Of a DNA stretch of 64,000 nucleotides, positions 55,652-63,898 are shown one piece after another; the stretch's first letter is position 1, and each line of letters begins with the position of its first letter. Source of the DNA: Chryseobacterium wanjuense. Its GTDB lineage: Bacteria; Bacteroidota; Bacteroidia; Flavobacteriales; Weeksellaceae. The stretch lies in assembly GCF_900111495.1 (NCBI RefSeq), contig NZ_FOIU01000001.1:1674001-1738000 (forward strand). The letters are read 5' to 3'. The notes below the pieces were generated by a model. The model saw only the letters and a list, made by a program, of their open reading frames with translations. It was not told the DNA's origin and did not search any database. Position numbers and translations under genes: made by a program.

Positions 55652-56263
55652 TTATTTCACAGCATTTTTCGCTTTCTCAGATTCCATTAGGTGATGCTCT
55701 AATGTAGGAACTGTTTTCCCAGCGAAAGACTTCAGGGAAGCTTCCGAACCGTCTGAGGCCTCTTTTTTAAATTCCGCAATATCTTTCTTATGATCGGAAA
55801 CCATAAGATCTGCATAGGCACGATCGAAGTCTGCTCCTTTTTTGGCTTTCAGATTGTCATATTCTTTCTGTTTTTCGGCATCCAGACCTGTTGGCAATGT
55901 GTATCCCACTGTTGAAGCCCATTTTTTAAGCTCTTCATTGGCTTTACTGTGATCATCCACCATCATTTTCCCTAAAGCTTTTACGGTTGAATTTGTTGCA
56001 TTTGTCGCCGCAAGCTCCCCCATCATGACTTCCATCAATCCACCTTTTGCTGCACCGTCTGCAAATTTTTTGTCCTGGTCACTCAAAGCTGTGGATGTGG
56101 TGGTGTTCGCCGTTGTTGTGGCAGAATCACTGGTTGTCATCCCCGAATCTACAGGAGCAGCTGTTGCGGTAGAGTCCGTTGAATGGTCTACAGCCGTACT
56201 TTCATTCTTTTTACAGGCAGCCAATGCAACGACCGCCAATAATGTTAAAATTGACTTTTTCAT
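55652..56263 (-). CDS. DUF4142 lipoprotein
   Basis: A 203-residue lipoprotein with lipobox LAAC (Cys17) and a low-complexity Ser/Thr/Ala linker (about 20-60) that may keep the domain away from the membrane. Residues about 62-200 form the DUF4142 four-helix, ferritin-like bundle: DQDKKFADGAAKGGLMEVMM, LGKMMVDDHSKANEELKKWA, DLMVSDHKKDIAEFKKEA. The family occurs widely in Bacteroidota with no fixed function; stress-related roles have been suggested. Confidence 0.85.
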   Translation of the reverse strand: MKKSILTLLAVVALAACKKNESTAVDHSTDSTATAAPVDSGMTTSDSATTTANTTTSTALSDQDKKFADGAAKGGLMEVMMGELAATNATNSTVKALGKMMVDDHSKANEELKKWASTVGYTLPTGLDAEKQKEYDNLKAKKGADFDRAYADLMVSDHKKDIAEFKKEASDGSEASLKSFAGKTVPTLEHHLMESEKAKNAVK

Positions 56264-56428
56264 AATATTATTGTAAATGGTTAAAGATAAATGGCAATAC
56301 GTTATTGCTTACTGCTATTACTAACAATTTTTTTGCCAACATTGCAAAAAATAAACATGAGTTTTTTATAAAAATCCTATAGACTGCTCTATCAGGTAAT
56401 CTACACACAATCAACAGATTGTTTTTAT

Positions 56429-57040
56429 TTATAATTCTTTTATTAAACGAAAAGTAAGATTAATGCGGGGTTTCATTGGTTTTGCAGATTTGGCGATGCG
56501 GTGTTCCCAATGGAGCTGCAGATTACCTTTCATAATTAATAAAGAACCATGTCGGAGCGGCAAGCTGTACTTTAATTGATGATTATCTACCTTTCTAAAA
56601 TCAAAATTCCTTACCTCACCAAGACTCACGGAAGCTATCATAGGACGGTTTCCCAACTCACTTTCCTTATCGCGATGCCATGCCACGGAATCATTGCCGT
56701 CCCTGTATAAATTTAATAATACAGAATTAAAAGTACATCCTGATAAGTTTTCTATTTTCTGTTTTAAAGATAACAGTTCAGATGTCCACGGATTGACTGC
56801 AAATTCATTGCCTCCCAACTGGTATAATTTGGTATCATCACCGTACCATGCCGTTAATCTTGGGGTGAGTACCGTTTTATCGTACATCTTTTGGGTTCGC
56901 TGTTTCCACGGAACGGTTTTCAATAGTTTTTCTTCAAGTTCCGTTGCTTCTTTTTCGGATAAAAAATGCTCGGTATAGTCCAACAACTCTTCCGGAAATT
57001 GGTAATATTCATCATTATTAAATAAACTTAGCATATCCAT
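56429..57040 (-). CDS. AlkB-like 2-oxoglutarate/Fe(II) dioxygenase
   Basis: A 203-residue oxygenase of the AlkB family. Iron ligands His122 and Asp124 (WHRDKE) and His180 (WEHRI); oxoglutarate contacts Arg192 and Arg198 (RINLTFR). PRLTAWYGD near 60-68 is the usual nucleotide-lid region. It removes methyl lesions from DNA or RNA bases by oxidation. With the 3-methyladenine glycosylase 2 kb away it forms an alkylation-repair pair, though in separate transcripts. Confidence 0.9.
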   Translation of the reverse strand: MDMLSLFNNDEYYQFPEELLDYTEHFLSEKEATELEEKLLKTVPWKQRTQKMYDKTVLTPRLTAWYGDDTKLYQLGGNEFAVNPWTSELLSLKQKIENLSGCTFNSVLLNLYRDGNDSVAWHRDKESELGNRPMIASVSLGEVRNFDFRKVDNHQLKYSLPLRHGSLLIMKGNLQLHWEHRIAKSAKPMKPRINLTFRLIKEL

Positions 57041-57135
57041 ATAATCTTCATTAAAGCTTTTTCATCAGTTATATCTCATGAGGGAAAAATATTAACACAT
57101 TCCGGAACTTTTAATTAAATTTTTAACATTAAATA

Positions 57136-57492
57136 TTATTTTCCGATAATCACTTTCCGGTGTTCCGTTCCCCAGTCTGCCAACGTATCGATGATGGTTT
57201 GAAGGGTTTTACCATATTCCGTAAGCTGATACATCACCGTTACGGGCTGGGTATCCAAAACATTGCGTTTTACCAGCTTGTTCATCTCCAGTTCTTTCAG
57301 TTCCTTACTTAGCATTTTGTTGGAAATTCCCTGCACATCATTCAAAATATCAGAAAAACGTCGTTGGTTGTAGTAGCAGACCGATGAAATGATGGAAATT
57401 TTCCACTTCCCGTTCAATACGTCCATTGCATCGTGTACTGCCATGATCTGTTTCTTGTTTTTGTCGTTCGCCGAACATATAATTTCTTCCAT
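57136..57492 (-). CDS. HxlR-family transcriptional regulator
   Basis: A 118-residue winged-helix regulator: DVLNGKWKISIISSVCYYNQ and RRFSDILNDVQGISNKMLSKELKELE are the family core, followed by the VMYQLTEYGKTLQ wing. Cys39 could be a redox or electrophile sensor, as in HypR or YodB, and Cys6 a second one. It is divergent from an SDR gene; five GTTAC units and one GTAAC lie in the shared 103-bp gap. Confidence 0.9.
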   Translation of the reverse strand: MEEIICSANDKNKKQIMAVHDAMDVLNGKWKISIISSVCYYNQRRFSDILNDVQGISNKMLSKELKELEMNKLVKRNVLDTQPVTVMYQLTEYGKTLQTIIDTLADWGTEHRKVIIGK

Positions 57493-57494
57493 AA

Positions 57495-57542
57495 GTTACT
57501 TTGTTACTCAAATGTTACTGTTACTTTTCGTAACAAAGTTAC
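57495..57542. promoter_or_regulatory. HxlR operator cluster (GTTAC repeats)
   Basis: GTTAC at 57495, 57503, 57514, 57520 and 57538, GTAAC at 57530. CTTTGTTAC (57499-57507) and GTAACAAAG (57530-57538) form a 9-bp inverted repeat around the cluster. It lies between HxlR and SDR starts, so probably one protein dimer pair controls both directions. Confidence 0.65.
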
Positions 57543-57562
57543 TAAAATAAATTAATCTGTAC

Positions 57563-57570
57563 TACATTTG
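57563..57570 (+). promoter_or_regulatory. -7 promoter box of the SDR gene
   Basis: TACATTTG fits TAnnTTTG, 25 bp before the ATG at 57596. Its -33 region (about 57537-57542) overlaps the last GTTAC unit of the operator cluster, consistent with repression. Confidence 0.55.
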
Positions 57571-57595
57571 CTTCGTTAAACAAAAAATAGTTACA

Positions 57596-58342
57596 ATGAA
57601 TTTCACAAACAAAAACGTAATCATAACCGGAGGAACTACAGGCATTGGATTGGCAACTGCAAAAGCATTTATCACGGCAGGAGCCAATGTCTGGATCACG
57701 GGGCGAAATACTGAAAACCTGGAAAAGGCAGCTCAAAAAATCGACAGTCCGAAATTAAAAACCCTGGTTTCCGACACTTCAAATATGGAAGGAATCGCAG
57801 CATTAGAAAAAGCCTTTGCAGAAAGCGGAAACCAACTGGATGTCCTTTTCCTGAATGCAGGAATCGCAACTTTCACACCGATAGAACAAACTTCAGAAAC
57901 TGATTTTGATGCCCAGTTCAATACTAATGTAAAAGGTCATTATTTCACCCTTCAAAAATTACTGCCTTATCTTACAGAAGGTTCGTCCGTTATTTTCACT
58001 TCATCAACTGTTGCCACAGCTTCACAAATGTATGCAAGTGTATATTCTGCGACCAAAGGAGCATTAAATAAAATCGCGCAGATTGCCGCAAACGAGCTTG
58101 CAGAAAGAAAAATCAGAGTTAATATTGTAAGTCCGGGTCCTACTCAGACAGAAGGTTTTGACAAAGCAGTTCCTGATGAAGCTGTGAAAAAACAATTTGC
58201 TTCCACTACGGCTCTGCAAAGAATGGGTGATCCCGATGAAATTGCAAAAACGGTTTTATTTTTAGCTTCCGACAATGCCAGTTTTATTACAGGAACAGAA
58301 TTATTGGTAGATGGAGGTTATATTGGGTATGCCTTAAAATAA
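57596..58342 (+). CDS. Short-chain dehydrogenase/reductase
   Basis: A 248-residue classical SDR. TGGTTGIG (11-18) binds NAD(P), NAG at 87-89, catalytic Ser136/137, Tyr150 and Lys154. HxlR-controlled SDR genes of this kind often answer to aldehydes or quinone-like electrophiles, a guess here. Divergent from HxlR, followed by a terminator; not part of the pectin system by operator or position. Confidence 0.9.
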   Translation: MNFTNKNVIITGGTTGIGLATAKAFITAGANVWITGRNTENLEKAAQKIDSPKLKTLVSDTSNMEGIAALEKAFAESGNQLDVLFLNAGIATFTPIEQTSETDFDAQFNTNVKGHYFTLQKLLPYLTEGSSVIFTSSTVATASQMYASVYSATKGALNKIAQIAANELAERKIRVNIVSPGPTQTEGFDKAVPDEAVKKQFASTTALQRMGDPDEIAKTVLFLASDNASFITGTELLVDGGYIGYALK

Positions 58343-58378
58343 CTTAAGTTCTATCACATTTTATATTTCATAATAAAG

Positions 58379-58400
58379 TAACCTTTCAATTGAGAGGTTA
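58379..58400 (+). terminator. Intrinsic terminator after the SDR gene
   Basis: TAACCTTTC (58379-58387) pairs with GAGAGGTTA (58392-58400), one G-T pair, followed by eight T. Confidence 0.85.
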
Positions 58401-58496
58401 TTTTTTTTGTATTAGAACTAAATGAAGCATTCAAGAAAGTCTTATCCTTAATTTTAATTCTTATCAATAATTTTTTCACGTATCCACATTTAATTT

Positions 58497-58504
58497 TATC
58501 TTTG
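58497..58504 (+). promoter_or_regulatory. -7 promoter box of the second GH28 operon
   Basis: TATCTTTG fits TAnnTTTG; TTTT at 58471-58474 is a weak -33. Transcription would start near 58509, right at operator D. Confidence 0.55.
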
Positions 58505-58511
58505 AATTTGT

Positions 58512-58523
58512 GCAATCGATTAC
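58512..58523. promoter_or_regulatory. Candidate LacI-type operator D (second GH28 operon)
   Basis: GCAATCGATTAC, one mismatch from operators B and C. It overlaps the predicted transcription start, an arrangement for direct repression. Confidence 0.65.
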
Positions 58524-58656
58524 AAAATAAAATTTAAAATTAATTTTATACCGACAGTGCAGGATAATTATTAATCCTAATTATTTTAGATTGCGATAAA
58601 TAAAGAAAACTATTTAAGATAGCAAGTTTAAAAAAATTAAACAACTCTTTACCATT

Positions 58657-60060
58657 ATGAAAAAATATGCTTTATTCTTTCTTTTACTATTAATAACGAT
58701 CCCGTTTTCGGCTCAATATAAACCATGGACTTCTGCAGAACAGCCTTTAAAAGAAATTCAGGCCTTAAAAAAACAAATTGTAAAGCCCAATTTCAGGAAA
58801 AAAGACTACCTGATTACAGATTTTGGCGCCATTGGTGACGGAAAGACAAAAAATACGGAAGCTTTTAAAAAAGCGATTGAAAAATGCAATGCAGATGGTG
58901 GAGGAAGAGTTGTGGTTCCAAAAGGAGTTTTTTTGACAGGAGCGATTTATCTGAAAAGTAATGTAAATCTTTATGTAAGCGAAGGTTCAACCATTTTATT
59001 CAGTCAGGACAGCAACGACTACCCTATCGTTTTCACCCGTTGGGAAGGAATGGAATGTATGAATTATTCATCTTTAATTTACGCATACGAAGAAGAAAAT
59101 ATCGCCGTAACAGGAAAAGGAACCTTAGACGGAAATGCCGACCTTGATCATTGGTGGTTCTGGTGTGGAGCCACAAAATACGGCTACAACGAATCCCGCC
59201 CGGGAAGACAAAATCCTGCCCGTGCAAAGCTTCATGAATACATGGCTCAGAGAAAACTTGCCAGAGAAAGAATTTTTGGAGACGGATATTATTTAAGACC
59301 CAATTTCGTTCAACCATACAGATGTAAAAATTTCTATATGGCGGATGTTTTGGTTAAAAATTCACCAATGTGGAATTTAAATCCTGTTCTTTGCGAAAAT
59401 GTGTTAATTGAAAGAGTAAAAGTAATCAGCCACGGTCCGAATAACGACGGTTGCGATCCTGAAGCATGTAAAAATGTTTGGATTAAAGACTGTTATTTTG
59501 ACACCGGAGACGACTGCATCGCCATAAAATCAGGAAGAGACGAAGATGGAAGAGATATCGGAAGACCTGCTGAAAACCATATCATCGAAAACTGTGAAAT
59601 GAAAGACGGACACGGCGGTGTCGTGATCGGAAGCGAAATTGCTGGCGGAGCGAAAAATATTTATGCCATCGGAAACCTGATGGACAGTAAAAATCTCGAC
59701 AGAGCTTTAAGAATTAAAACAAGCTCAAGCCGCGGCGGAATCATTGAAAATGTATTTTTCTACAACACAAAAGTAGGCGCTTTTCAGGAAGCTGCCGTGC
59801 GTTTCAATATGCACTACGAAAAACCGGGAAATTTTATTCCTACAATAAGAAATATCTGGGTGGAAAATTTAACCGTAGAAAAAGGTGGAAAATATGCCGT
59901 ATTTTCTGATGCCTATGAATCTTCACCAGTTACAGATTTTACGATGATTAATGCTAAAATGAACGGTATTGAAATTCCATATAAGGTTGATTATATGAAA
60001 AATGTGAAGCTGAAAAATGTGACCGTTAACGGAAAGCCATTAACTGAGTTAAAGAATTAA
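58657..60060 (+). CDS. GH28 polygalacturonase/rhamnogalacturonase, second copy
   Basis: A 467-residue secreted beta-helix glycosidase. NNDGCD (262-267, Asp264), GDDC (Asp285, Asp286), GHGG (His319) and RIK (352-354) complete the GH28 active site. Signal peptide ends FSAQ (20). The first copy at 42036 is only distantly similar, with a different insert after the LDGNADLDHWWFWCG segment (about 151-165), so the two should differ in substrate or mode. It starts the distal pectin operon, 1 bp before the next gene. Confidence 0.92.
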   Translation: MKKYALFFLLLLITIPFSAQYKPWTSAEQPLKEIQALKKQIVKPNFRKKDYLITDFGAIGDGKTKNTEAFKKAIEKCNADGGGRVVVPKGVFLTGAIYLKSNVNLYVSEGSTILFSQDSNDYPIVFTRWEGMECMNYSSLIYAYEEENIAVTGKGTLDGNADLDHWWFWCGATKYGYNESRPGRQNPARAKLHEYMAQRKLARERIFGDGYYLRPNFVQPYRCKNFYMADVLVKNSPMWNLNPVLCENVLIERVKVISHGPNNDGCDPEACKNVWIKDCYFDTGDDCIAIKSGRDEDGRDIGRPAENHIIENCEMKDGHGGVVIGSEIAGGAKNIYAIGNLMDSKNLDRALRIKTSSSRGGIIENVFFYNTKVGAFQEAAVRFNMHYEKPGNFIPTIRNIWVENLTVEKGGKYAVFSDAYESSPVTDFTMINAKMNGIEIPYKVDYMKNVKLKNVTVNGKPLTELKN

Positions 60061-60061
60061 A

Positions 60062-63000
60062 ATGCGAAAAAAAACCATTTTTGCCGGACTGATTGTTTTA
60101 TCCGCTTTCTCACTTTCATTTTCCCAATCGAAACATTGGCAGAACAATGAAAGAGAACTGCATTATAAAGAGGATAAAGGCGATTTTTTATTGGTAAATG
60201 GAAAATATCGCTTCAACCGGGCTTTGTACGGAAACAATCTCGCATCAAGAGTGGAAGCCGGAGATCTACCGGAGTTTGCGCTCTATCTTCCTGGAATGGG
60301 CGGAAATCTTCAGTTCGTCATTCAAAAAGGAAATTCCATTAAAAAATTAATTCAGGCTGAAAAAATTGAAACGCGGTATCGTCCCGGATCAATGCTTTAC
60401 AATATCAAAGATCCGATTCTTGGATTTGGAAGTTTAAAACTTACTGTTTTAGCACAATCTAAAGAAGAAGGATTGGTTTTAAAAATGGAAACGGACAATG
60501 TAGATCCTTCAACGAAAATTTATGCAGTTTACGGAGGAGCAAGCGGAACAACTTTCAGCAGAAACGGCGATATTGGTGCCGATCCGGAATCCGGATTCTA
60601 CTTATTGCCTGAATATTGTTTGAATAATCAGTTTCAGATTAATAAAAATCAGTTTCAGTTAAATTATTTAAATAAGAAAAAAGAAACTCAAACTGTTACC
60701 GGAAATTTTTCAAACACCGGTTCTTTGCAAGTAACGGATGCTGAAACGCTGGAAAAACTTTCAGATTTCTCTCAAAACAAGGCAGATAAATCACCTATCA
60801 TTTACGCTGCTTATTCTGCACAGAAAAATCCTTTTTATATTCAAATTAAAAAAGGAAAATCAGACAAAAACTTTTCAGACGAAGAGTTAAAAAATATCTT
60901 TAATGAAGCTGAACAATCCAGGTTAAATTTAACCAGCAGAGTTCAGTTAAAAACTCCCGATTCCGATTTAAATAGTTTCGGAGCTACTTTAGCCGTTGCC
61001 GCAGACGGAATTTGGGAAAGTCCGACCTATCTTCACGGAGCCGTTGCCTGGAGAATGCGCTTAAATGCTTGGCGTGGTGGTTATGTAGCAGACGCTCTCA
61101 ATTGGCACGAACGAGCGAAAGAACATTTTGAAAGCTATGCCAATTCGCAGGTTTTAAAACCTGATTTCGCACCTGTCGAAATGGATACTTTGCTGCATTT
61201 GGCGAGACATGCGGAAAAAATGGGAAACTCTGTGTTTTCAAGTGGATATATCTCCAGAAATCCGAATAACAATACAAAACCACATCACTACGATATGAAT
61301 CTGGTGTTTTTTGATCAAATGTTTACGCATTTCAATTACACCGGAGATATAGAATTTTTAAAGAAAATGTGGCCGACGATGGTTCGCCACATGGACTGGG
61401 AAAAAAGAAATTTTAAAAGAGGCGATCTTTACGACGCTTATGCTGCAATTTGGGCGAGCGACGCACTGCAATATTCAGGGGGAAAAGTTACCCACACTTC
61501 TGCTTATAACTACAGAGCCAATCTCGAAATGGCAAAACTGGCGAAAATCATTGGCGAAAATCCTCAACCTTATGAAAAAGAAGCTGAAAGTATTTTAAAT
61601 GCCATGAAAACCCAGCTTTGGCTTAAAAAAAACGGTCATTTTGCTGAATATAAAGATTCTTTGGGCAACCAAATTCTTCACGACAAGCCTGGAATCTGGT
61701 CGATTTATCATGTTTCGGATGCTTATATTTTGAATGAATTTGAAGATTATCAAAATTTACAATACATCAATAATCACATTCCAAAAATCCCGGTGAAGGT
61801 GAAAGGTGAAACGGATAAAAACTATTACACGCTTTCCACAACTAACTGGCAGCCTTACGATTGGTCGATCAACAACGTAGCTTTGGCGGAAAACTTACAG
61901 ACTGCTTTGGCCTATTGGCAAGCGGGAAGAAATGAAGATGCTTTCCAACTTTGGAAAGGAAATCTGGCGGAAAGCATGTATTACGGCATCAGTCCGGGGA
62001 ATTTTGAACAGTTGTCACATTATGATGCTTTTCGTGGTGAATTGTACCGAGATTTTGCCGACCCGATCGGAGTGGCGGCACGAACTTTAACGGAAGGGCT
62101 TTTCGGAGTGTATCCTAAATTATTAGAAAATAAAATTCTACTAAAACCGGGCTTTCCAAAAGACTGGAATTTTGCAGAATTAAAACTTCCGGATTGGGAA
62201 TTTAAATTTAACCAAAATTCAAAAAAAGCGGAATATTTTTTCAAATCAAATTATTCAAAACCGGTTGCTTTGGAAATGCAGATTCCGGTAAATCATACTC
62301 AAATACAATCGGTAAAAGTAAATGGTAAAAAAGTGGATTGGAAGATTAAGCCCAACTCTATTTTACAGCCTTTCGCACAGTTTGAAACACCGGCTGGAAA
62401 GGACTTTAAGGTTGAAATCAATTATTCCGGAGAAGAATTAAAAATTGAAAAAACAGATTATACAAGTTATATTTCTGAAAATCTTCAATTAAATTTCGGT
62501 TTAAAAAAGAAAATTAAACAGGTTTTTGATCCTCAAGAATTAATTAAAAATTCTCCTTCTATGGAGGGATGGCCGAAGGTCGGGGCGGTTAATAACCAGT
62601 TTGAATTAATTAAAGAAGAAAGAAAAGGAACTTTTTTCGTTCAGCTTGAACAAAACGGAACAACCTGGTGGCAACCTGTGAATGTTGATATTCAATATCC
62701 TTTGGAAGCAAAATGGGTGAATAAAAAACTGGAGATTCAATCAAAATCAGAAAATTCTATTAATGGAAAACTGAATATCAAGGGTTTACATAAGACTTTT
62801 TCAACTCAGAAAAATCAAAATACATCAATTGAAATTCCTGAAATTTTTTTAACGAAAGGAACCAATTCTCTTGAGCTTGAATATAATGGAATTAAGCAAA
62901 ATATTGAAATTACAGACTGGGAAATTGACAATAAAGGCGACTTCAATCCAATTTCACTGGCTTCAAAATACAATGAAAAAGTAACCGGAATTTTCAACCA

Positions 63001-63658
63001 AAAATATCTTTCTCCAAGATTGAATGTCCCTACTCTACAGCTTCCGTGGCAGGGAATCGGGAATTGGTGTTATCCGTTAATCACAGCTCAAATCGACGAC
63101 AGCGGATTGATGAATAAAAGAAAAAACGATAAGGTGGATTTTCTTGGAATTCCTTTTTTAATTAATAATGAAGATAAAAATATCGTCTTTACGAGCCAAT
63201 GGGATAATTTCCCGAAATCGGTGGAAATCCCTGTTTCAGGAAAAGGTAAAAAAATTTATTTTCTGATGGCTGGTTCTACCAATCCTATGCAGTCGCAGAT
63301 CATTAACGGGAAAATTACGATTCAATATGTTGATGGATCGACAACGGAATTAGAACTGAAAAACCCGATCAACTGGTGGCCGATCGAGCAGGATTTATTT
63401 GATGATAATTATGCTTTTGAAATTCCGTATGATAAAATTCCGTACAGGGTAAAATTGAAAACGGGAGAAGTTTACAAAGGTGGAAGTTTGACCCAATATT
63501 CAGGCATAAAAGGATTCACCGACCGTGCTGTAGAAGGTGGCGCTGCAACGATTCTGGATTTGCCGATTAATCCAAATAAAGAATTAAAAACAATACAACT
63601 AACAGCAGTGAGCAACGATGTTGTTATCGGGATGATGAGTGCCACTGTTTTGAAATAA
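60062..63658 (+). CDS. Large exported DUF4450-like protein, probable alpha/alpha-barrel glycosidase
   Basis: A 1198-residue secreted protein (signal ends SFSQ, 22). N-terminal beta region NGKYRFNRALYGNNLASRVE and LPEFALYLPGMGGNLQF match the DUF4450 pattern. Residues about 300-680 look like a six-hairpin alpha/alpha barrel (YLHGAVAWRMRLNAWRGGYV, HHYDMNLVFFDQMFTHFNYT, WASDALQYSGGKVTHTSAYN, TLTEGLFGVYPKLL) as in GH95, GH78 and relatives. The C-terminal 500 residues are beta-rich with several acidic and Trp-rich strips. No family catalytic residues can be named. Co-transcription with GH28 points to rhamnogalacturonan side chains. Confidence 0.65.
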   Translation: MRKKTIFAGLIVLSAFSLSFSQSKHWQNNERELHYKEDKGDFLLVNGKYRFNRALYGNNLASRVEAGDLPEFALYLPGMGGNLQFVIQKGNSIKKLIQAEKIETRYRPGSMLYNIKDPILGFGSLKLTVLAQSKEEGLVLKMETDNVDPSTKIYAVYGGASGTTFSRNGDIGADPESGFYLLPEYCLNNQFQINKNQFQLNYLNKKKETQTVTGNFSNTGSLQVTDAETLEKLSDFSQNKADKSPIIYAAYSAQKNPFYIQIKKGKSDKNFSDEELKNIFNEAEQSRLNLTSRVQLKTPDSDLNSFGATLAVAADGIWESPTYLHGAVAWRMRLNAWRGGYVADALNWHERAKEHFESYANSQVLKPDFAPVEMDTLLHLARHAEKMGNSVFSSGYISRNPNNNTKPHHYDMNLVFFDQMFTHFNYTGDIEFLKKMWPTMVRHMDWEKRNFKRGDLYDAYAAIWASDALQYSGGKVTHTSAYNYRANLEMAKLAKIIGENPQPYEKEAESILNAMKTQLWLKKNGHFAEYKDSLGNQILHDKPGIWSIYHVSDAYILNEFEDYQNLQYINNHIPKIPVKVKGETDKNYYTLSTTNWQPYDWSINNVALAENLQTALAYWQAGRNEDAFQLWKGNLAESMYYGISPGNFEQLSHYDAFRGELYRDFADPIGVAARTLTEGLFGVYPKLLENKILLKPGFPKDWNFAELKLPDWEFKFNQNSKKAEYFFKSNYSKPVALEMQIPVNHTQIQSVKVNGKKVDWKIKPNSILQPFAQFETPAGKDFKVEINYSGEELKIEKTDYTSYISENLQLNFGLKKKIKQVFDPQELIKNSPSMEGWPKVGAVNNQFELIKEERKGTFFVQLEQNGTTWWQPVNVDIQYPLEAKWVNKKLEIQSKSENSINGKLNIKGLHKTFSTQKNQNTSIEIPEIFLTKGTNSLELEYNGIKQNIEITDWEIDNKGDFNPISLASKYNEKVTGIFNQKYLSPRLNVPTLQLPWQGIGNWCYPLITAQIDDSGLMNKRKNDKVDFLGIPFLINNEDKNIVFTSQWDNFPKSVEIPVSGKGKKIYFLMAGSTNPMQSQIINGKITIQYVDGSTTELELKNPINWWPIEQDLFDDNYAFEIPYDKIPYRVKLKTGEVYKGGSLTQYSGIKGFTDRAVEGGAATILDLPINPNKELKTIQLTAVSNDVVIGMMSATVLK

Positions 63659-63677
63659 AATGAAATTTTATGGTGTA

Positions 63678-63754
63678 GACTTCGACAAGCTCAGTCTGAC
63701 AGCGCGAAAAAAGACATTTAGTATTAGGATTGTCAGGCTGAGCCTGTCGAAGCC
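63678..63754. repeat. Palindromic element, TTCGACAAGCTCAG type
   Basis: GACTTCGACAAGCTCAGTCT (63678) and TGTCAGGCTGAGCCTGTCGA (63731) pair imperfectly. Same family as the inverted repeat at 46066-46162. Confidence 0.7.
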
Positions 63755-63790
63755 TCAGTGATAAATTTAAAGAGTAAATAGAATTAAAAG

Positions 63791-63858
63791 ATCAATAGAG
63801 GCGGGCTTTAGCCCGTCTGCAAATAATGAAAATCATCAGGGCTTTAGCCAAAACTTAT
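63791..63858. repeat. Palindromic intergenic element (GGGCTTTAGCCC type), copy 2
   Basis: ATCAATAGAGGCGGGCTTTA, GCCCG, about 30 bp, then GGGCTTTAGCCAAAACTTAT. It is the inverted counterpart of 18541-18610, so two copies in opposite orientation bracket the pectin region. Confidence 0.75.
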
Positions 63859-63898
63859 TGAAGTTTAACATGTCTGATTCAATAAAATAAATTTAAAA

